From positions 26,274 through 90,273 of the forward strand of contig JAUVXV010000016.1 of assembly GCA_030603365.1 (NCBI GenBank): DNA of 64,000 nucleotides, given 5' to 3'. Under the pieces are notes generated by a model. It was not told the origin of the DNA. It did not search any database and saw nothing but the letters and a program-made list of their open reading frames with translations. A program made the position numbers and the translations under genes. The DNA is from Candidatus Heimdallarchaeota archaeon. GTDB lineage: Archaea; Asgardarchaeota; Heimdallarchaeia; Heimdallarchaeales; Heimdallarchaeaceae. Shown here one piece after another: positions 25,783 through 39,097 of the stretch (its first letter is position 1; each line of letters begins with the position of its first letter).

Positions 25783-26903
25783 CACACATAATCACTTCCA
25801 ATGACTGATAAATCAATATCGTGATCAAAGTATTTGTCAATGTTCTTTATAACTTCCTTTTTTCTTCTATTATACCCTTCTTGGTATTTTAGAATCATTT
25901 CAATCAAATTTGGCTTACAATCAAGACCACAGATAAGATTACCTGATCTGCAGCCATTCTCTATTTTTTGTAGTTCCTCATCATCTTCTACAAAATACTT
26001 TTTGAACCAATCAAAAACTGTACATATCTCAGGATTTGCTCCAAGTTCTCTTTGTTCTTTAATGGTAGTTCTACCACCGGTAAGAGCTTTCATTATTTTC
26101 TTTTTGATGATTTCAGGTTCATCTCGTAGAAATACACATGTTTCTTCAGCTGATGAAGACATGGGACCACCTGTTAAACCTTTAAGGTATTGGATATAGA
26201 GAGAACCTGGCAATGTTATTTTCCGTTTTCTCGATATATCTCTTGTTAATCTCATATATACATCTTGATCTAATCCAATTGGTACAACAACTGGTAAATC
26301 ATGATCAATAGTAGGTTGAAGTATGTGTGCAGCTTGAATAAATGTATAATAACTTGTTCCAGCATTTTCTTCACCTGTAAGACCAAGTGCAGCTTTTATT
26401 GCGTTGTAGGTTTGATTTATTGAGAAAGAAAGTGCTAAATAATGTATTCTAGGAGTTATGCTTGATATATATGCATGTACATTTTCTGGGTTAAAACCTA
26501 TTGCAAAAATATCAATTGCATTTTCAATGGCCAATTTATATGTTCCTTCTAAAGAATCGACCTTTCGAAATACATACTTTTCATCATCTGAAAAAGGTAG
26601 AAAATATTTACAATTATACTTGTCTTGTAAATATCGTATTAAATCAAAGAGAATGAGATGACCAAAATGTAAATCATTAGACGGTCCTCTACCGCTTATA
26701 ATAGCAAAAGATTTATTCTTCTCAACCCTATCTAAGATTTTATCAAAATCTCTGTGGGCAAAAACAACACCCCTTCTAAAGAATAGGTGCTCTGTTCCAA
26801 TTCTAGGGAGTATTTTCTCTACTTTGGAAATGCCAAATTCCTTGAGTATTTGATTATAATCTTCTCTTTTTTCAATATCATGGGGTTCTGTACTTTGATT
26901 CAT
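25782..26903 (-). CDS. trpS: Tryptophanyl-tRNA synthetase
   Basis: A class Ic synthetase of the archaeal/eukaryotic type, 373 residues. The HIGH-like motif is HFGH (79-82) within SGRGPSNDLHFGHLILFD, and the KMSKS-like loop is MSSS (GGPMSSSAEE). The tryptophan-pocket region PVVVPIGLDQDVYMRLTRDI is conserved. The N-terminal RIGTEHLFFRRGVVFAHRDF matches archaeal TrpRS. It forms an operon with nog1. Confidence 0.94.
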   Translation of the reverse strand: MNQSTEPHDIEKREDYNQILKEFGISKVEKILPRIGTEHLFFRRGVVFAHRDFDKILDRVEKNKSFAIISGRGPSNDLHFGHLILFDLIRYLQDKYNCKYFLPFSDDEKYVFRKVDSLEGTYKLAIENAIDIFAIGFNPENVHAYISSITPRIHYLALSFSINQTYNAIKAALGLTGEENAGTSYYTFIQAAHILQPTIDHDLPVVVPIGLDQDVYMRLTRDISRKRKITLPGSLYIQYLKGLTGGPMSSSAEETCVFLRDEPEIIKKKIMKALTGGRTTIKEQRELGANPEICTVFDWFKKYFVEDDEELQKIENGCRSGNLICGLDCKPNLIEMILKYQEGYNRRKKEVIKNIDKYFDHDIDLSVIGSDYV

Positions 26904-27080
26904 TGTTACACCTCATAGAAAAAAAACTACAATTAAAAGCTTGATTATATGGTACTGGAATCACCCCTAATTCACTATTTAGGGAAAACAAACCAAGAAA
27001 AGCTATTTCCAGTCCAAGTTACCACACTCATTTATTTTTAAGAAAAAACTCTTTATAAGAATATCGCCCAAAGTAAAACA

Positions 27081-28499
27081 ATGGAAAATTGGCTTGATAC
27101 TTATTTAAAAATGTTAAATTCTAAACCCTTTGCAATTGAGAAAAAAAAAGGCTCTCTAATAGGTTTCAATGTCAATATTGACAAAATTATTGCAATAAAC
27201 CCAGCAAAAATTTTACAAGTAATACCTACAGAAATAATTCCCAAGCTTGATTTCGATAAAACCCCTCCCTCTTCTGTTGAAACTCTAATTGATTTCTTCT
27301 CGTGTTTGTTTCATTCAATTAAACATGGAAAAGCTGATGAGGTCTTAACAGAATCTCAGAAATTATCAAATTGGATAGAAGAAGTTTTCGAGATTATGAA
27401 AGTAAAAATTGGCGGTCAAGCTGGAATTATAGCAAATCTATTTAGTAAACTAGGCTTGAAGAAAATTTTACTGAGTTTACCAGTTTTGGATAATTCTTTA
27501 ACCAGTTTATTAGAACCGAATATTTTGACAATAACAATGGATAAGTCTGGTCATTCTATTACCCCAATCTCCAAGATAAATAATACAGAAGACGAACCAA
27601 TTATTCATTATGTGTTTGAATTTACACCAGGAACTTATGTAATAGGTGATCAGAAGATTGTTTGTAAAAGAGATAATCGATTTATCTTATCTTATGATAA
27701 AATAAATACACAATTGAGGTTTAATGAAGGTTTTATGGATTATTGTGAGGAATTTCTTTCTGAATATTCCCTAGCAATAATCTCTGGATTCCATTTAATT
27801 AGTCAACAAGAAGGTTCCTCACAATCCTTCTATGATATAATCGCGCCTGTAGAAACGATGCTTAAAAAATGGAAGGTAACCAATCCTCTTCTCTACCTAC
27901 ATCTAGAAATTGCTTCTACAAAAGACGTTAAGCTGAGAAAAACTATAATTGAAGTTTTATTCCCTTTAGTTGATTCAATTGGTTTAAATGAACAAGAATT
28001 AATCTCATTTATTGAAATAATCAATCCCAAATTTGCAAGCGAATTAAGAAAAAACATGAGTTCTGTTATGTTTTTTAAAGCTTTAAATGAGATTTTACAA
28101 CACTATCCAAATATTAGAATCCATTTTCATTATCTTGGTTACTTCCTTATCCTTTCTAAACCAATTGATTACAAAAAAGCACAAATGAGAAAGCAAGGAC
28201 TTATTCTATCTTCGTTATTTGCTGCAAGAAACGCAGAAGGAAGAGAATTTACCACTTTCGGTGATATTCATAATGTTTCTTTAAATATAGCAATTAATGG
28301 ATATGAGGATTTGAAAAAGCTTCACAATTATTTACAATCTCACTTTTCAACAAAAGAAAGCCTACATGAAGATGGTTTATTATTCACCCCTTTCTTTTCT
28401 TTGATAGGCATACCTACTATAATTGTAGACAATCCTAAAGAATTGGTGGGTTTGGGCGATACTATCTCCTCTGTTTCTATTCTTTACGAGACTCAATAG
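27081..28499 (+). CDS. ADP-dependent phosphofructokinase/glucokinase
   Basis: A 472-residue ribokinase-fold kinase that uses ADP as phosphoryl donor in archaeal modified glycolysis. Seen: GFNVNIDKI near the N-terminus, VKIGGQAGIIANLFSKLG (sugar-binding loop), AIISGFHLISQQ, HLEIAS, and the catalytic GxGD motif VGLGDTISS with Asp at about 459. Family members that use glucose, fructose 6-phosphate or both cannot be told apart by eye. The TATA box TTTATAAG (27052-27059) is about 26 bases before the ATG, so the message is probably leaderless. Confidence 0.88.
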   Translation: MENWLDTYLKMLNSKPFAIEKKKGSLIGFNVNIDKIIAINPAKILQVIPTEIIPKLDFDKTPPSSVETLIDFFSCLFHSIKHGKADEVLTESQKLSNWIEEVFEIMKVKIGGQAGIIANLFSKLGLKKILLSLPVLDNSLTSLLEPNILTITMDKSGHSITPISKINNTEDEPIIHYVFEFTPGTYVIGDQKIVCKRDNRFILSYDKINTQLRFNEGFMDYCEEFLSEYSLAIISGFHLISQQEGSSQSFYDIIAPVETMLKKWKVTNPLLYLHLEIASTKDVKLRKTIIEVLFPLVDSIGLNEQELISFIEIINPKFASELRKNMSSVMFFKALNEILQHYPNIRIHFHYLGYFLILSKPIDYKKAQMRKQGLILSSLFAARNAEGREFTTFGDIHNVSLNIAINGYEDLKKLHNYLQSHFSTKESLHEDGLLFTPFFSLIGIPTIIVDNPKELVGLGDTISSVSILYETQ

Positions 28500-28606
28500 A
28501 AAGTAATCGTGTTTTTGATTGTAAAAAAGGAATTCTTGTGTTTAAATAATTTCTTCAATATAAAATACAGAAGAAGATGTTATTCAGAAAATGAGTAGAT
28601 GAGTAA

Positions 28607-30013
28607 ATGAGTACAACACAAATAGTAAACGATTATAATGATGTTTCAGACATTGATCAGGATAGCAATATAGACATCAAAGTGTATGAATTGGCCTCGA
28701 AAGAGGTTGAGAAGAATGTTTCTCACCTAATAAACGAGCTTTATTCAAAAGGTGTCATCTTTTCTATTAAAATATCTAAAGAAAAAACCCATCTTATCAT
28801 CTACAGTTTAAACAATATATATCGAAACGAAGAAACAAGAGAAAATCTACTGAATCATCTTCAATTAGCATACTCCTTAAAGGAAATAGAGAATACAGAG
28901 GATTTCTTTATACCATCTATTAAAAAAGTAGAGCAAGATGGAAAATTTGTTGTATTAAGTTACTCTAATAACAATCCAAGACAATATTTCTTTACTTGTT
29001 TACTATCTGCTGTTAACTCGAACATACAATCTTTAAATAGAAATTTTAGCAACTTTGTCAAAGATTTAGTACAAGCAAATATTTTCTCTATTATATTAAC
29101 TCAATTTGCTTCTAGAAATAAAGCTGATCAGATGTCTAATATGTGGGGAATTATGTTTTTAGCAAAAAGTAGTGACAAAGAGTTGCTTAAGAAAAAAGAA
29201 CAAACATTTCAGAGATATATTAAGGCAAACACAACAAAACTAAATTGCCAACTCCAATTTCTCTCAAAAAGAGAAATAATGAGACATCAAATAAATTTCA
29301 GATTATATGTTCCTTGGATTAAACACTTAGGCGTGCTTAATGATATTATGCCCGTACCTAAATTACTGAACCTAGTTATGCAAAAACAACGCATTGTTGT
29401 TCCATTTCCTACAATAGAAAAGGTGGAGGAACCTTCTTTACAAGCTACAGTAATATCAAAACCCAATCTGTTGAAAGAGACCTCTTCTCAAAAGGTATTT
29501 TCATCAAGAAAACCCTATCCTAGCATTAGAGCAAACATACCTTCTGGAATTGTGAATAAAAGTACAACCATACAGAAACTTCATGATTCTATGAAACAGC
29601 TTACTCCTAGTAATATTGAAGATTTTTCAGTACCTACTCCAAGAACAATGAATGCTGTTTTCGATATTGAATACTTGAAAGTTAGAATAAGTAAGATCTT
29701 TAAAGAGTTTGAATTCAAAGAAACTTTGATTTTTGAAGAGAATTTTGATTTGGTTTTGAGAAAAGAGACTTATTATGTGTTCATTAAATTCTTCAAAGAT
29801 GTTTTAAATCAGAATGGTGCTTATGAAATCGTAGAAACTCTAAGCTCAATAGCAGGTTTAAGAAATAAATTTCTTTGTATAGTAGTAGCAGATGTTTTGG
29901 AAGAAAATGCCAGTAAACTTCTGAATGAATATAATATTCTTCATTTAACTCTGACTGATATTTTAGTTAATGATTCATTAAAAGCCAAGCTTTATGGAAT
30001 AATTTTAGCTTAA
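28607..30013 (+). CDS. Unknown protein with degenerate Mrr-like (PD-(D/E)XK fold) C-terminus
   Basis: A 468-residue protein of unknown function. Residues about 1-240 are mixed helix and strand; MWGIMFLAKSSDKELLKKKEQTFQRYIKAN faintly resembles the N-terminal domain of HerA/VirB4-type proteins. About 250-340 is a Ser/Pro-rich linker. The C-terminal about 110 residues follow the order of an Mrr-like restriction-endonuclease fold (FDLVLRKETYYVFIKF ... LCIVVADVLEENASKLLNEYNILHLTLTDIL). The acidic residue of the (E/Q)-x-K motif is missing (F-I-K), so catalysis is unlikely. It may be linked to the 124-residue gene 140 bases downstream. Confidence 0.5.
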   Translation: MSTTQIVNDYNDVSDIDQDSNIDIKVYELASKEVEKNVSHLINELYSKGVIFSIKISKEKTHLIIYSLNNIYRNEETRENLLNHLQLAYSLKEIENTEDFFIPSIKKVEQDGKFVVLSYSNNNPRQYFFTCLLSAVNSNIQSLNRNFSNFVKDLVQANIFSIILTQFASRNKADQMSNMWGIMFLAKSSDKELLKKKEQTFQRYIKANTTKLNCQLQFLSKREIMRHQINFRLYVPWIKHLGVLNDIMPVPKLLNLVMQKQRIVVPFPTIEKVEEPSLQATVISKPNLLKETSSQKVFSSRKPYPSIRANIPSGIVNKSTTIQKLHDSMKQLTPSNIEDFSVPTPRTMNAVFDIEYLKVRISKIFKEFEFKETLIFEENFDLVLRKETYYVFIKFFKDVLNQNGAYEIVETLSSIAGLRNKFLCIVVADVLEENASKLLNEYNILHLTLTDILVNDSLKAKLYGIILA

Positions 30014-30091
30014 AATTCGTGGAAAAATAGCGTGTTAGGTCTTCTTAGAAGATTCAAACTAATTATAATTTGTTTTCAAGAATTGTCTAAG

Positions 30092-30153
30092 GAAATAAGT
30101 AAAAAGCTTCCGTATTACAGAAGCTTTTGAGGAGAGTAAATAAGTAAAAAGCT
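30092..30153 (+). promoter_or_regulatory. Leader with hairpin and direct repeat before the 30154 gene
   Basis: A perfect 9-bp hairpin AAAAGCTTC (30102-30110)/GAAGCTTTT (30120-30128) with a 9-base loop lies here. The 15-base direct repeat AATAAGTAAAAAGCT occurs at about 30094 and again at about 30139, the second copy ending at the start codon. The repeat could make two alternative pairings with the downstream arm and so influence translation. Confidence 0.35.
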
Positions 30154-30528
30154 ATGGGGGAACCAGATATAAAAATAAAATCTTACATCGCAGGTCTTGT
30201 ACATAAATTTCTACCAAAACATGAAGAAACAATACACAGCGGTCTATTTCTAATGTCTTCTAAACAAAAAGATTTCAATATTTTTGATTGGTATTTTAAT
30301 GGATATTCTGTTATTTCTGAAACCATTTCTTCATATTTACGACATTTGTGTTACAACAAGACTGTAGAATTTACAAATGACGGGATATACTCTCTTGCAA
30401 AAAATCAAACTATTATATCAGCTGAAGAATTAGCTAATGCAATACAGCAGGTGGAAGATAGTTTGCTTGATTATAAGTCGAGTATAGATATAATTAGAGA
30501 TGCAGAAAAAATATTTTCTTCTGCCTAG
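30154..30528 (+). CDS. Hypothetical small helical protein (124 aa)
   Basis: No family is recognised. The protein has no membrane segment and no cysteine motif. The first about 75 residues contain aromatic-rich strands and helices (FNIFDWYFNGYSVISETISSYLRHLCY), possibly a winged helix, with TVEFTNDGIYSLAK as the wing. The last about 40 residues form an amphipathic helix. The direct repeat and hairpin before it are unusual for this window. It is in the same direction as the 28607 gene and converges on the HD gene. Confidence 0.5.
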   Translation: MGEPDIKIKSYIAGLVHKFLPKHEETIHSGLFLMSSKQKDFNIFDWYFNGYSVISETISSYLRHLCYNKTVEFTNDGIYSLAKNQTIISAEELANAIQQVEDSLLDYKSSIDIIRDAEKIFSSA

Positions 30529-30552
30529 ATAGAACTTGGTTATTAGCTTCAA

Positions 30553-31929
30553 TTAATAGGATGTAACTGACACATCGGGTTCTTTATCAAGTGTTTTAGG
30601 TCTTATTTTCTTCCACATGTCTCTGAGTTTTTCTGCATCATTTGGGTGAGCATATGCTCTAACCAGCGTAAACAGTGTTCTATAAGCTTTAGGTCCTGAA
30701 AATGTAGTAATATACGATGTAGTATTAAGGGCTTCATTTAGAGTAAATGAATTTGTACCAGGACGAATACGATCGTATGGATCATAAATGTATATGTTTG
30801 AAGCTTGAAATTCTTGCTCATTTATTGTAGACAATTTATATGTTGAATCAACTTTAATATTATATTTGATTTTAATTTTGTTTTCCTTAGCGTAATTTTT
30901 CACTTTTTTAATGAAAGATTCTTGTGCGGTCAGACTACATAGCTCTTCAACACTGATCCCTAAACTATCTGCAGTTGATTCATCAATAATTTTCTCCCAA
31001 ACAGCTTTATATAAACGACGATCAAAAAGATCCTTTGCTAGTGATTTGGCGACAGCTAAGTCTTCTGATTCTTTGGAGAAGATTTCTCCAAGAAGGGTAT
31101 ATTCGTTAAGGTATGTATATCTGGCTAAATCGTTTGTACGTTCAATAAGTTCCAGGGGCTCACAAGCCTCTCCAAGCATTTCATGTATTGTAATATCAGC
31201 AGCTCTTGCTGTTTTATGAAAATATACATTCTTATATTCAAAAAATCTGCCGATGAGAGAAGAATAGATGTCATCTAAGCATTTCCAATTATAATGAATA
31301 GCTTCTTTATCGAGATGCATCTGAATTGATGTATTATTGATAATCCGATTTACTGCTATTATTCCAAAATGAAGAGTACCTGCAAAAAAGGAGTCTCTAA
31401 GCATGAAATCTAACCGATCAGCTCCAAGTGCACCTTGAATTAGTGGATGGACAAGATAGTTCTCACCATTCCAGATTTTCATTAATTCCTCTGGATTAGT
31501 AAACTCCTCAATAATTGGTTTGAGGAATTCAGAAAAAACCATTTTATCTCTATGAACATCATGTCCGTGAGGTGCATCAGGATATACTCTCTTGAAAACA
31601 ACATCATCATAAGTGTGGCTGAAAGGACCATGACCAATGTCATGTAGAAGTGCTGCAATTCTAGCAGTTTGAGTTATTTCTACTACATCATCATGCTCTC
31701 TGAAAACTTCTTCTGAATATTTACCTGCTAGATGCATGACCCCAGTGCTATGTGTAAATCTAGAATGAATAGCTGAAGGATAAACTTGTCGAACTCCTGA
31801 AAGTTGGCTTATCCAGCGTAATCTTTGAAATATAGGCGTATCTATTATTTTATTTTCTATTTCTGTCATACGTACTTCATCGTAGATGGGATCTCTGATA
31901 GTACGAGTGAAGTTTAATACGTCTCTCAT
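30553..31929 (-). CDS. HD-domain phosphohydrolase (SAMHD1/dGTPase-like)
   Basis: A 458-residue soluble protein. Metal-binding residues are visible: His60 in SRFTHSTG, His96-Asp97 in ALLHDIGHG, and an Asp near 174 in GALGADRLDFMLRDS. The lead-in RLRWISQLSGVRQVYPSA is shared by SAMHD1-type dNTP triphosphohydrolases. The substrate is not certain; dNTP hydrolysis is the usual activity. It stands alone, converging on the 30154 gene. Confidence 0.85.
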   Translation of the reverse strand: MRDVLNFTRTIRDPIYDEVRMTEIENKIIDTPIFQRLRWISQLSGVRQVYPSAIHSRFTHSTGVMHLAGKYSEEVFREHDDVVEITQTARIAALLHDIGHGPFSHTYDDVVFKRVYPDAPHGHDVHRDKMVFSEFLKPIIEEFTNPEELMKIWNGENYLVHPLIQGALGADRLDFMLRDSFFAGTLHFGIIAVNRIINNTSIQMHLDKEAIHYNWKCLDDIYSSLIGRFFEYKNVYFHKTARAADITIHEMLGEACEPLELIERTNDLARYTYLNEYTLLGEIFSKESEDLAVAKSLAKDLFDRRLYKAVWEKIIDESTADSLGISVEELCSLTAQESFIKKVKNYAKENKIKIKYNIKVDSTYKLSTINEQEFQASNIYIYDPYDRIRPGTNSFTLNEALNTTSYITTFSGPKAYRTLFTLVRAYAHPNDAEKLRDMWKKIRPKTLDKEPDVSVTSY

Positions 31930-32069
31930 AGTAATTCCTCTATAATACTTATTGTTAATTAATTTAATAACCTTTTAATCTTTTTGCTCCAAACTAAAAT
32001 TACGACAAAAATGGTTGTGGGCTGTGAAAACATGGTTTTTTATCAAACAATTGATGGGTTTGTGGGTGT

Positions 32070-32146
32070 TGGTGGACCGACCGGGATTTGAACCCGGGGC
32101 TACTTCGGTGCGAACGAAGCGATCTCCCAGACTGATCTACCGGCCC
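32070..32146 (-). tRNA. tRNA-Ala (anticodon CGC)
   Basis: On the minus strand acceptor GGGCCGG pairs with TCGGTCC and includes the alanine identity pair G3-U70. Anticodon stem CTTCG/CGAAG encloses TTCGCAC with anticodon CGC, the T arm is CCGGGTTCAAATCCCGG, and CCA is encoded. There is no intron. Confidence 0.95.
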
Positions 32147-32238
32147 AACGAAGCATTACGAATATTTATTTTGGAAAGAAATTAATAAAATACGATAATA
32201 TGATATTGAAAGAAGAGAGTGGCAAAATAAGGAAAATT

Positions 32239-32652
32239 CTATCCAGAACCCTTAGCTCTCATGATTTGTCTTTTACCTATGGCCTCCCAATATTCAACTT
32301 CTGAACCTTCTTGAATCTTGCTTTTAATATCTTCATCATCAGGTATTGCTGCTTCAAAAGTATCATAAGTTTCAAGATCCATCAGTTGAACACTATCTGT
32401 AGATAATGATAAAACTTGAGCATTTCTTTTATCAATTATGGGAGATTGAAGTTTAAAATCACCAGGAATAGCGATTTCTGTTTTACTTCCTGTGAAAATG
32501 TTCTCTATTTTCATTCTACATTTAGCATGACCATGTTTTCCACTTTTTGATTTCTCTATTGAACGGACTAAGTAAACATCATCATTATGAATAATGTGAT
32601 GGCCTTCTTTAATTTGACCTGCTTTTATTGGTTTTACATCGTGTTCAGACAT
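32239..32652 (-). CDS. eif5a: Translation factor aIF5A
   Basis: A 137-residue homologue of eIF5A/EF-P that helps peptide-bond formation at poor substrates. The hypusination loop KSGKHGHAK is intact, with Lys39 as the modified residue. The N-terminal SH3-like domain is followed by an OB fold ending GKRQIMRAKGSG. No deoxyhypusine synthase gene is in the window. GGAGATATAATCAAATG supplies the ribosome-binding region. Confidence 0.96.
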   Translation of the reverse strand: MSEHDVKPIKAGQIKEGHHIIHNDDVYLVRSIEKSKSGKHGHAKCRMKIENIFTGSKTEIAIPGDFKLQSPIIDKRNAQVLSLSTDSVQLMDLETYDTFEAAIPDDEDIKSKIQEGSEVEYWEAIGKRQIMRAKGSG

Positions 32653-32799
32653 TTGATTATATCTCCTACAAGTTCTTTTTTCTTTATGATTTATTTTATA
32701 TTACTGTGATATTTTTAAAGGATTTTGGTTACAATAATCTAAAGATGATATCGTTTTAATAGATTTTTGAAAAATAAAATAAAAAAGGAAATGAATGGA

Positions 32800-33243
32800 T
32801 TATCTTTGTGGTTTAGCTTTCTTTCCTATAACAATTTGATTAATGGCTGTTCCATTAACATGTGTAACTTGCCATTTTACACCAGGAATATCACCCATTG
32901 CTCCCTTTTGAGCACCACCTATACTACATACTAGAACTTCATCGTGCTCATCAATGTAAAGAAGACCTCCATCATGTGGAACAAAGGCACCAACCTGTTT
33001 CCCGTTTTTAGTAAGTCTAACCCTTACACATTTTCTCATTGCAGAGTTGGGTTGTTTACTTTCCACTCCATATTTTTCTATAACAATCCCTCTTGCAGCT
33101 GGAGCTCCCTCTAATGGATCTGTTTTCTTGTCCAATCTTAACATTCTTCTTTTATAATGGATATCTTTCCAACGGAAGTGTTTTCTTTTGTTAACTAATT
33201 TTCTTGCTGCGAATTCTCCTTTCGGACTTTTTGATCCAGTCAT
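32800..33243 (-). CDS. rps12: Ribosomal protein uS12
   Basis: A 147-residue decoding-centre protein. The segments [26 protein letters not shown] and the loop [15 protein letters not shown] are conserved in archaeal/eukaryotic uS12. It lies 157 bases downstream of rpoA''. uS7 and EF-1A, normal followers in archaea, are absent, and aIF5A comes next instead. Confidence 0.96.
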   Translation of the reverse strand: MTGSKSPKGEFAARKLVNKRKHFRWKDIHYKRRMLRLDKKTDPLEGAPAARGIVIEKYGVESKQPNSAMRKCVRVRLTKNGKQVGAFVPHDGGLLYIDEHDEVLVCSIGGAQKGAMGDIPGVKWQVTHVNGTAINQIVIGKKAKPQR

Positions 33244-33399
33244 ATTAAATCACATTTTTTTAAGCCAATTAATCTAACCTTGTTAAGCTTAAGCTTTAGT
33301 TAGATTTTCCTCCTTAGTTTTTAATAAAAACCTTCTGTTCAATTACTTATACGCTATTTCCAAATTAATTTAAGAAATTAAAAAGAAGAATGAATTTAT

Positions 33400-37298
<3,899 letters not shown>

Positions 37299-37732
37299 TT
37301 TTTGTTTTTCTCCCAAAAATATGTTAGAATCTCTACACTAATCACGTGACTCTATCCCACGGGTTCGAGTATTTGATAAAAACCTTTTGATTCTTAACCT
37401 CTTTATTGTTTCAATAACAATTAGACTAGCCCTTTATACTATAGTTCAATTATAATGAAAATAACAATGAAACTTATTATCCCGATTTTCCTTATTACCT
37501 ATTTTTTTAGTATTTTGTAGTATATAGATGCCTCTAGCTTCATATCTAAAGTCATAGAGAGATTTTATGTAATGAACTGTTGTTTACTCGTTCGATTTAT
37601 TCTGGTTTGGTAACAAACCATTCACTAGTATACATATTACTTGATAAGGTGCTAGAAACAGCTGTAAAAAAATGTAAATTCTTAGAACTTATATAGCCTT
37701 AAGCTAAAATGTCAAATTGAAAGTGAAAGAAG
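37299..37732. promoter_or_regulatory. Divergent intergenic region between rpoA' and folD
   Basis: About 430 bases with no supported gene. Promoters for rpoA' (minus) and folD (plus) must lie here. A TATA-like TTTATACTATA is near 37433-37443, but it points to a hydrophobic frame of only 21 codons (37455). CCACGGGTTCGAGTA near 37357-37371 looks like a tRNA T-arm fragment but has no partner structure. Confidence 0.4.
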
Positions 37733-38683
37733 ATGAATACCACAGAAGAGAAAATCAATATTATTGATGGTAGAAAGTTTTCACAAGAATATACTGATAA
37801 AGTATTAAGACCTCGTTGTAAAATATTTAAAGAAAAATATAAGAGAATACCAAAATTATCCACCATAATAGTAGGTGATGATCCAGCTTCAGAATCTTAT
37901 CGTAGAATAAGAGAGAAATTTTTTGTAAATTTGTGTGTAGATTCAGAAGTTTTTAGCCTTCCTAAGGAAACAACAGAAGAGGAACTTCTAGACTTAATTA
38001 CCAAACAAAACCAAAACAATGATACTGATGGAATACTTGTCCAATTACCTTTACCAGATCATATAAATGAAGACAAAGTTATAGAAAACATTGCACCAAA
38101 TAAAGACATTGAAGGTCTATCACCAGGAAATGTTCATGCTTGGACAAAATCTACACCCAATCTAATACCAGCAACAGCTTTAGGTGTTCTTGCGCTTTTA
38201 AAACATTATCAAGTACCATTACAGGGAAAACATGCTGTAGTTGTAGGTAGAAGCATGATTGTAGGTAAACCTGTTGCCCATCTTCTCTTAAGAGAACACG
38301 CCACTGTTACAATATGTCACTCAAGATCAAAGCCTCTCGAAAAATATACTCTTGACGCTGATATTCTAATAGCAGCTGTAGGGCGTCCTCATCTTATCAA
38401 GAAAGGAATGGTAAAGAAAGGAGTGGTTATTGTTGATGTTGGTGTTAATTTCGAGGATGGCAAGTTACTAGGAGACACAGATTTTGACGATATAAAAGAA
38501 GACGCAAGTTTAATTTCTCCAGTACCTGGAGGAAGTGGTCCTGCAACAGTTTGTATGTTAGCAAGCAATCTACTCTTAGCTTTTGAACTAAAACAAGCAA
38601 AGAATGATAAAAAACTTCAGAAATGTCTAAGAACATATTATGAAAATTATGAAACATTAGAAAACAAAGACATCTGTGTATAA
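37733..38683 (+). CDS. folD: FolD-family methylenetetrahydrofolate dehydrogenase/cyclohydrolase (altered active site)
   Basis: A 316-residue FolD homologue. The folate domain has GDDPASESY (Tyr56) and DGILVQLPLP (Gln104); the NAD(P) domain has VVGRSMIVGKPVAHLLL, VTICHSRS, ADILIAAVGRP, VDVGVN and VPGGSGPATVCML. Two usual active-site residues differ: the Lys four positions after Tyr is Arg60 (YRRIR), and the second Asp of KDVDG is Glu127 (KDIEG). Dehydrogenase activity looks possible; cyclohydrolase activity is in doubt. SHMT at 39098 completes a one-carbon pair. Confidence 0.88.
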   Translation: MNTTEEKINIIDGRKFSQEYTDKVLRPRCKIFKEKYKRIPKLSTIIVGDDPASESYRRIREKFFVNLCVDSEVFSLPKETTEEELLDLITKQNQNNDTDGILVQLPLPDHINEDKVIENIAPNKDIEGLSPGNVHAWTKSTPNLIPATALGVLALLKHYQVPLQGKHAVVVGRSMIVGKPVAHLLLREHATVTICHSRSKPLEKYTLDADILIAAVGRPHLIKKGMVKKGVVIVDVGVNFEDGKLLGDTDFDDIKEDASLISPVPGGSGPATVCMLASNLLLAFELKQAKNDKKLQKCLRTYYENYETLENKDICV

Positions 38684-38727
38684 ATGACAAACAAAGTTAT
38701 TTAGAATAAAGAAGGTTATTTCACTTG

Positions 38728-39075
38728 ATGAAAGAAGTAACCTTAACAAAATCTTTTGAGATACAGGACCAAAAATATGAATTAATTATAGTTTCACTAG
38801 AAAATGCTGTATCTCTATTTATCTATGAAGATACTCCCAAATTTGGTACTTTTGGGGTTTCAGTTCCTGCAACAGAATTAATGTCTGCATCCACACTATA
38901 TATCACTGGTCAAAAGAATGAACAATATGTAAGGATGATTGGAGAAAGACTTGCAACACGAATGCAAAAACTAGTATTAACTTCACTCAATGTTCAAGAC
39001 ATTAACAATGAAATATTACTGAAAATATTTGAAAATATTGAAAAGGAATTGATTATAAAAGAGGAAAAGAAGTAA
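38728..39075 (+). CDS. PAC3/PAC4-like putative proteasome assembly chaperone
   Basis: A 115-residue protein. The layout, with a strand (YELIIVSLENAVSLFIYED), a glycine turn, strands, then ITGQKNEQYVRMIGERLATRMQKLVLTSLNV and a final helix, follows that of eukaryotic PSMG3/PSMG4. Their pattern is a gly-containing beta hairpin, a helix with L-A-x-R-x-x-K, and a strand ending S-x-N. Similarity is by pattern only. It begins 45 bases after folD in the same direction. Alternative: an unrelated small alpha/beta protein. Confidence 0.5.
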   Translation: MKEVTLTKSFEIQDQKYELIIVSLENAVSLFIYEDTPKFGTFGVSVPATELMSASTLYITGQKNEQYVRMIGERLATRMQKLVLTSLNVQDINNEILLKIFENIEKELIIKEEKK

Positions 39076-39097
39076 AAAGCACTAATCATTAATGCTT

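Noticed and set aside
37350..37372. T-arm-like sequence CCACGGGTTCGAGTA
   Set aside because: No acceptor, D or anticodon arm can be built around it, so it is not a tRNA and at most a remnant.
37455..37520. 21-codon hydrophobic frame near a TATA-like sequence between rpoA' and folD
   Set aside because: Too short, and the predicted transcript start falls at or after the ATG.
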